Assembly: GCF_029962835.1 (NCBI RefSeq)
Contig: NC_080588.1
Coordinates: forward strand, 12,790,001-12,854,000
Direction of reading: 5' to 3'
Origin: Magnolia sinica
Lineage: Eukaryota > Streptophyta > Magnoliopsida > Magnoliales > Magnoliaceae
Length of the DNA: 64,000 bases
This document shows, piece after piece, positions 57,709 through 64,000 of the stretch. The stretch's first letter is position 1, and every line of letters begins with the position of its first letter. The position numbers and the translations under genes were made by a program. The notes beneath the pieces are model-generated. The model ran no database searches and was not told the origin of the DNA. It saw nothing but the letters and a program-made list of their open reading frames with translations.

Positions 57709-58539
57709 CTGGCAAACACAACAGCAATCAGAAGATTCCATTTATATCATTTATATAAACCATGAAACTTCAATGAACCTTGGTAGATTTTTTTTTTTTA
57801 AAAAAAAAAAACAATAGCAAGTTGTGTTGTAAAGAATGTCTAATTTTCATCTTGTCCTTGCAAATGCTGCCAAAAGACAAGAGTCCAACTGATTGCACCA
57901 CCATCAAAAATTAAAATGCCCAACACTACTTGGCAGCATGCACAATCAACATTTTGTGCAAAAGAAACTTGTCCTAGAAACTCGTGTTTTGCAGATTGAC
58001 AACTAATAAGCATGAACTGCTTCATCATTATGGCGTACACACATAAAAAGTGGGGTTTCTCAAGGTCAGGAAAATCAGATTTCTTTGAATTAACCTCCCT
58101 TGGTGCCTCCATAAAGTTAGTGAATGTGTTTCAAAAAAGAAAAAAAAAAAAAAAAAATTGATGTGCATAAAATCAAGGTTTACCTTCAGCCCATAGCCGC
58201 TGTTGAAATTGATTTGCAATCGATAAATGAGATTTAGAAAAGTTTATTCCCATGCATTAAGTAGAGGACCTTTCCTGAGCCCACACATGTGTGCAATAAA
58301 GCTCATGTACACGCCACACATGTGTCGGCATGGCACAACAGGCCCAAGATCAAATCCATCCATCAGAACAGCACCACTATATTGATGCCCTAGCCCAAGA
58401 ATCAGGTTGATTCACTGGTCAGGTGGACCACGGTGTGCAAAACATATGCATGGCCGTAAAAAACATGGCTGAAGTTTTCTAACCCATCCACTTGTTTCCA
58501 ATGTTGGGGCCCACATGCTGATTGGGGCAGATTTTATTT

Positions 58540-58640
58540 TTGGCAAAACGTGTAAAAGGTCAGACCAACTTGATGCATGGATTAGATCATTTTTGGGAAA
58601 ACTTGTAAAAGGGCGGACCAACCGGATGCATGGATTAGAT
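58540..58640. repeat. Tandem duplication, period about 53 bp
   Basis: TTTTTGGCAAAACGTGTAAA then AGGTCAGACCAACTTGATGC and ATGGATTAGATC, repeated as TTTTTGGGAAAACTTGTAAA, AGGGCGGACCAACCGGATGC, ATGGATTAGATC. Confidence 0.85.
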
Positions 58641-59103
58641 CTCACAGGTATGCGCCATGATAGCACATGTGGTGTGTACACAAGCTTTACTGCATGTGCA
58701 TAGTTAGCAATAGAGATCACATAGCACCTGATAGCAGCTTGAGTACCAGGGAGGCAGGGACAGTAACAGGCATGGAAGCTAAGGTGAAATTCAAGAGTGA
58801 AGTGCTCCACAGGATTTTAAAAACCAACATTAAGTTTCAGGCATATTGCTCATTTTCATCTAAATCCATGGAGGCTAAAGATTGACATTGCACCATCCGA
58901 ACATTTGGCATCACATAAAAAACCATGCAACAACAGTCTTTAAATAGATATTTAGAAAGGTTATAATTTGGAGCCACTGTTCAAAGTCCTGCCATAGCCC
59001 ATATCAGTTATGGATGCATTAAGCTGATAAACATATTCCACCATACCAGCTAACACAATCATTATCAGATAAGGTCCATGAAGATGAATTTTCAGTGCAA
59101 ACT

Positions 59104-59229
59104 GCTGATATAAATTCAAACAGCCAATTAGCATCGGTATCTACCACAGAAAAAGTAAACAGACGTGCTGATATAAATTCAAACAGCCAATTAGCATCGG
59201 TATCTACCACAGAAAAAGTAAACAGATGT
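59104..59229. repeat. 63 bp perfect tandem duplication
   Basis: GCTGATATAAATTCAAACAG through AAAAAGTAAACAGA, copies beginning at 59104 and 59167. The period is 21 codons, and a 98-codon minus-strand frame (59019-59312) reads through both, giving FTFSVVDTDANWLFEFISA twice. No family recognised. Confidence 0.93.
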
Positions 59230-60979
59230 TCAATGCACTCGAAATTTGGAAAAGGAAAATGAAGGGAAAAAAATAAGTACAAGAAGTTAGTAATGCAACC
59301 AAAGGCTATCATTCCATCATGACATTTGCTGCATTTGTCGGCTGGTTGCCACCCGAGACAATGTTCTCAACCAAAGTTACGCAAAACACAAAAAACCCCA
59401 TTTCCATTCAGGATCCCATGATCTGGATTGTGGTCATTTGCGAACTGGATCGCTATTTTTAGTGACCCAAAACTATGGCTCCATATGCTTACTATTGATT
59501 AAGTTGTAGTGCAAATTTATGTTTACGATCTACAGATTTATCTTCTATTTATTTAATTCATACTATAATACCAAGGGGCATTTGGGAGCATGTAATCAGT
59601 GGTAATTGGTGTGAATCGGTGGCAATTGGTGCATTTGGGAGTGTATTTGATGTGAATTGGATTTCGAATGCATTGGTGTGGAGAGAGAGAGAGAGGGAGA
59701 GAGACGACGGTGCCTTGCAAACAGTGGTAATCAGAATCCATGTGAAATGGAATCACATGGTTTTGCTTTGATTTAAAAAATTAGACTTTTGGTGTATTTA
59801 GTGTATACTCTGATACTAAGTAACACAAGAAATGAGATGACACAAATACCACAAAATAATGAGGATGAAAGGTTACTTTAACCAGTTTAGCAACTGAACG
59901 CCCAGCTCGTAGTCCTCATAACCTCTTTTCATCATCCTACTACTTTTCAAATGATTACTAAGAGGATAATCATTGGGCTTACCTCCACCAGACCTTACTC
60001 CACCTTCAAGGGTATCTGACGACCTCAAATCCTTGGTTTCCGATGGCAGAAAGCCCAATCCACAAGATGAGGCTAGCCATTTAAGGCAGTCTCCACCCCT
60101 ACTTCACCAGAGGGAGCACCAAAGTTTTAAGGACTTTAGGGTTTTGTCCCTAAATAACACAAGATAATGGGAGGTGACAAAAACAAATCACATAAGATAA
60201 TGGGAGATGACACAAATAACACACGATAATGGGAGACTATACCAATTAACAGGATTAAACAAAAAACTATAACAATATACAACAAGCTACTACATACCAT
60301 AATAGATGCTATTGAAAACTTAAATATAGACATCATTACTAACTCTCCATACCTCTATCAGACCTTACTCTACCTTTGAACTAGGAAGAGCTCACAATCT
60401 ATAGAACTCAGGGACGGATTTGAAACCCGGACTTGAAACAAAATGAAATAAAAGATAAACTGCTAGCAGGCCTTACAATTATACAACAATAAACACTATG
60501 TTGTTACAGTAAAAACTATGCTGCCACATGGTGTTGCCTTTTGGAAAAGTAGATGGTTGGTGGAGAGAAGTCATGGCTGATGTGAGTGGGTGACATCACT
60601 GCTTTCATCATGTCTGAGTGAAGCTCAATCTGACTCAATTCTTGAATTGTCTGAATTCAATGGGCTACCAATTCCAACATAAGGTGAGCTTGGAAATTCA
60701 TCAACTTCAGCTAATTGACCATGTTGCTCAAGGAAATCAACATGCAATCAACAAACCTTTCATTCAATGGATATCGGCGGTTGGCGAACGGGTTAGCTAT
60801 GATTTCGAAGGGAATGGATGCCATTGAGTAACCATTAAGAGAGCATATTTCTTGCTTGAAATTTTGATACAGTTGTGGATTGCTCCTGTAATGTCGAGCA
60901 AGATTATAGGGCTGCCAAGCTTGTATTTCTGATTGAGCAATTGATGGGGAATAGTTCCCATTATTAGTCTAGACAAAAT

Positions 60980-62120
60980 CTCTAGCTATATGGAATGTGA
61001 TGAGCACGTATCTGGAGAAATGATCGTCCAGGAGAATTATTTTTTTTCCACTCTTCTAGAGTGTGAAACCATGATAGCCATTTGAACACATTCCTTTGAT
61101 CATCAAGCATTGGGTCATTCAGCTCGATTTGCAAGAAATAGGCAGTAAGACATGGTGCATCAAAAACAAAGGGAATGGTGTATGCCTCAAACAAGTACCA
61201 TCGCAGACGAAGGGCTTCTTTTGAGAATTAATAAAGGTTACTAATGGAAAATGGTAATCCAGATGAGGAATCTGTTCAAATACTCTGTAGTTTCTAAACA
61301 AATGGATTTCAAGGAATTGTTTAAAATTATGGGAGCTTCTTTTTATGAAGAGGAGGTTGGCTATGGATTCAATAATTTCTAGAGGTAAGGCAGTTATGGG
61401 TTCCATTGGGTAAATGCCAAGGATAGAAAGGAGTTGAACTTCTATATAAAGGGTATGAGGTTGTCTGGACAAGAAATCTAGTAAGGTATTACTTTTACCT
61501 TTGATTTTTACAACATTGAAATCCCATTGAGAAAACCATTCTACCCATAGAAGGAGTTGAGCATTGGGCAAGGTTTTTTGCTTAAATTCTAACATCCTTG
61601 GGAATGAAGACATATCCATTTCAATCTAGAATTTGTGCCCGATCAGGTGGAATTGGAATTTTGAAATTCCATTTTTGACAACTTGTAACTCTTTGAAAGT
61701 ACAGTGATGGTATTGTTCTAAAGGTTTGAAGGTTCCAGTTCCACACTTGTATCCATAGATTTTCCTTTTTCCAGAGTTGTCTTCAATAATTAGAATTGCT
61801 TCCCAATAGAGATCACTTGCATCAGTTTGCAAGATTCTCTTACCTATCTGATTTGGAATCTGTAGAGGAGACAATAAGGTAGCCAACTGCTTGAGTTACT
61901 TGACTGCATAGGTATGGAGTTCACACCATTTTTTAATGCAACTAGGCCGAGAGGAGGCTTTTGTATACAGCGATGTGGGGGACAAAGTCAGAGATGTAAT
62001 TGACAATACCAAGAAATTGTTGTAGTAGTTTATCACTCTAAGAACATCAAGAAATTGATGAACGTGGACAGCAATGTGTGGTTGTAGGCAATAAGAACCA
62101 TTGGAGAGAAATTCCTAAGA
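60980..62120 (-). pseudogene. Endogenous caulimovirid-like RT-RNase H remnant
   Basis: On the minus strand, from high to low: the end of reverse transcriptase (LQQFLGIVNYISDF near 61990-62045), a frame-shifted connection (61890-61980), then RNase H with the acidic motif LQTDASD (61626-61886) and a further 167-codon frame (61119-61619). The layout resembles plant pararetroviruses of the Caulimoviridae more than the gypsy elements nearby, but a diverged Ty3 element is possible. Stops and shifts between blocks show it is a fossil. No coat or movement gene is recognised. Confidence 0.6.
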
Positions 62121-62319
62121 AGTCAATCTCTCTTTTGACAATTATCATCTTTCTTTCTGAAAGCATAATTCCATATTCTTTGATAATGTGCTAGTAGCCA
62201 TATCTTTTATTTCATTTTGTTCAAGTCCAGATTTCAAATCCATCTCTGAGGCCTAGGCAGAGTAAGTCCTGACAAAAGAATTGAGAGTTAGTAATGATGT
62301 TTATATTTAAGCTTTCAAG
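62121..62319. other. Short stretch, possibly more of the RT remnant
   Basis: No clear frame. Probably decayed RT between the caulimovirid-like remnant and the next element. Confidence 0.3.
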
Positions 62320-62584
62320 CAGTGTTCGAAATATCCGTATCGTGTTACATATCGCCCTTGGGATACGGATACGTATCGGTTATCGCATGGGATATATCGG
62401 TTGTATCACGTAATGAATCGTTGTTGTTGGAAACATGGGGAAACATTGAAAATCGGTCGAACTTTTCGATGAAATTTCAATGATTGTTAAAAAAAGACAT
62501 CAATACACACTTACAAATCAAAACGTTACAAAAATTGTATGAGGTCCTAATCTATGCGTTGTCTAACTGAATTGAAACAAATAT
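62320..62584 (+). mobile_element. Truncated second copy of the 756 bp TIR element
   Basis: Starts CAGTGTTCGAAATATCCG and follows 50758 onward (CCTTGGGATACGGATACGTA, TCGCATGGGATATATCGG, AAAGACATCAATACACAC, GAGGTCCTAAT). It stops at 62584, where an LTR begins, so the LTR element inserted into it. Confidence 0.85.
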
Positions 62585-63433
62585 TGATGCGGACACAGGT
62601 GCATTCAAGGTGTACCAACGAAGAAAGCGCCAACCACAAGTGCCGTCCTTGTGGATAGGCGAATATTGAGGAGCTGAAGACCTTTCACATGTGATTGGAC
62701 ATATAGAAGACCCCACTTAGGGAAGACACATGTGAAGGAAGATTGGAGAAAGAAGACCGAGCGCACAAAATTTCCCATACTTATGTTATTTGTGCATTTT
62801 TTGACTTAGTTAGGGGTCTTTTAGTAATCTTATATCTTTATTTGCTTATTCTAGGGGTATTTTAGTAATTTTATGTCTTTATTTGCTTATTTAAGTGGGG
62901 TAAAGCCCTAAACACGAATTTCAACTATTGATGAATGAAAAGCAAACCCTTTGGTTGCCTCCTTCCTCTCTTCTCTCTAATGGTGCTTCTTCTCTCCCCT
63001 TGATCTTCTTCTTCTAATTTCTTCTTGTGCCCCTCCAACTTCCTCAAGGTAATAACTTTCTTTCTTCTATTTTTTTGTTTTGGCTAAGTCCTCTTCGATC
63101 AAAATCTTGAGAACCGATCTAAACCCTAAAACCCCAAATTCTCAAATCCCTAATCCGAGAAACTTCTTGGTTCTTCGGACTAGTGATCTTCATTGATCGA
63201 TTGGGTGTGACCATGCAAGATCGGGAGGTCTCATCCCTCGCCGGATCCAACCTAAGTAGTAATTGAATTCCATACTCCATGGTTGTAGTGATGGCCCGCT
63301 CCATTGCATGTTTCCTTTATGATTTTCTCAGTTATGATGATTATTGTTAGAATTTTAGATCATTTATTCCTTTTATTTCCGCTGTTTAATTATTTCCATG
63401 AGCATGCATCATAATTAGGGCTGTCCTACGTCA
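62585..63433 (+). mobile_element. 5' LTR of a right-edge retrotransposon, about 850 bp
   Basis: From TGATGCGGACACAGGTGCAT to GGGCTGTCCTACGTCA, directly followed by AATT and a tRNA-Met-type primer site. It includes CT-rich leader-like text (62960-63060). The left border is set by the end of homology with the 50758 element. The other LTR lies beyond the window. Confidence 0.7.
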
Positions 63434-63437
63434 AATT

Positions 63438-63450
63438 TGGTATCAAAGCC
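63438..63450 (+). promoter_or_regulatory. Primer-binding site, initiator tRNA-Met type
   Basis: TGGTATCAAAGCC, one base from the usual TGGTATCAGAGC, four bases past the LTR end. Confidence 0.8.
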
Positions 63451-63724
63451 TAGGCTTGCATGGTTTTTGTCTAGATCGAGTTATCAAATTAGGGTTTTGA
63501 TTTTTAGGTTTAACTTAGGAAAGTTCTAGGTTTAGAAAGTTTTCAATTTTAGAAACTTTTCAATTTTAGAAAGTTCCTAATCTGAAAAATTTTCAGATTT
63601 GAGTTGTTTCCTGTTTCAACTTAATTGTGTCAGTTCATAGTAGTTTTGCATTCATCGCATTCATCTTGAAAGTCATAACACCTAGTAGTCTAGTTAGGTA
63701 GAGTTTGGTTCAAGTCTTCATTGT

Positions 63725-64000
63725 ATGCCCACGAGAAGAGGTAGAGGTTTCGGACTTCAACCTACCATGAATAACGAGCAGTTATCTGAGCAACTTGCTC
63801 AATTGATACAAAAGATAACCGCCCTAGAAGCGGGTCAAAGACGTGAGTTTGCCCGCCTTGAGAACCAAATTACCACCACCATGACTAAGGTGGAGCAACT
63901 AGAGGCGTCCCAAAAGGAAAACCCCGCTGTAGGGGAAGATGTGCACTCCCAAGTGGAAGAAATCATGGAAGAACGTGCTGCCACACGTGGTGGTAGTGAG
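63725..64000 (+). CDS. gag start of the right-edge retrotransposon (partial)
   Basis: An open frame of 92 codons starting at ATG 63725 and running without a stop off the right edge. It starts MPTRRGRGFG, a basic start often seen in gypsy gag, followed by a coiled-coil-like, Glu/Gln-rich stretch (EQLSEQLAQLIQKI, REFARLENQI, KVEQLEASQKEN). It lies 275 bp after the primer site, after TTTAGAAAGTTTT leader repeats. It is the only retroelement frame in the window with no visible damage, so this insertion may be young. The lineage cannot be fixed from the N-terminus alone. Confidence 0.7.
   Translation, partial: MPTRRGRGFGLQPTMNNEQLSEQLAQLIQKITALEAGQRREFARLENQITTTMTKVEQLEASQKENPAVGEDVHSQVEEIMEERAATRGGSE

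Larger units (their letters stand above)
57709..60979. other. Region upstream of found eIF3m exons, no exon recognised
   Basis: I searched for the missing N-terminal eIF3m exon(s) by eye on the minus strand and found none. Present are A/T tracts (57789-57811, 58128-58158), GGGCCCACATG-type repeat text at 58260-58640 and two tandem duplications listed separately. An ATAACACAAGATAATGGGAG repeat sits at 60155-60235. Confidence 0.45.

Overview
The window looks like nuclear DNA of a flowering plant with a large, retrotransposon-rich genome. The evidence is long LTR retroelements of the Athila-like, Tat-like, chromovirus and copia types, many short non-autonomous DNA transposons with 8-base target duplications, a tRNA-derived SINE, plant-type microsatellites, and one plant gene with GT-AG introns. 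The repeated GGGCCCACC...GATGTATGTGTTATATCCACACCGTCCATCC texture makes me think of a woody magnoliid or similar lineage, but that is an impression from memory and not proven.

Layout. Bases 1-7.5 kb are mostly decayed repeats, microsatellites and a five-copy array of about 200 bp. From 7.5 to 13.5 kb lies an LTR fragment, then a 5.6 kb repeat island packed with short tandem arrays and hairpins. From 13.5 to 18.1 kb is a forward Athila-like element (LTR, primer site, gag) joined head-on to an inverted LTR fragment. From 18.1 to 33.7 kb is a three-level nest. A minus-strand copia remnant is cut by a Tat-like gypsy element, whose 5' LTR is itself cut by a complete 9.7 kb minus-strand Athila-like element with 5-base target duplications. 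From 33.7 to 41 kb are decayed LTR tails, fold-back elements and a complete 616 bp hAT-type MITE.

The one host gene is on the minus strand, 57.7 to 41.2 kb: eight exons of translation initiation factor eIF3 subunit M, covering roughly the last 335 residues to the stop codon. The first exon(s), about 75 residues, were not found and probably lie outside the window. Its 10.7 kb intron holds a 1.8 kb hAT-type element with a perfect 8-base duplication inserted in a dimeric SINE-like repeat, a solo Tat-like LTR, two further terminal-inverted-repeat elements and a chromovirus integrase with chromodomain. Upstream of the found exons are a caulimovirid-like reverse transcriptase remnant (61-62 kb) and the start of another LTR retrotransposon whose gag frame runs off the right edge.

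Except for the eIF3m exons, and possibly the right-edge gag, every coding stretch here is a broken retroelement fragment. No CRISPR, operon or bacterial feature is present. The most unusual material is the fold-back repeat family centred on CACCGTCCA hairpins and its expansion between 8.5 and 11.5 kb.
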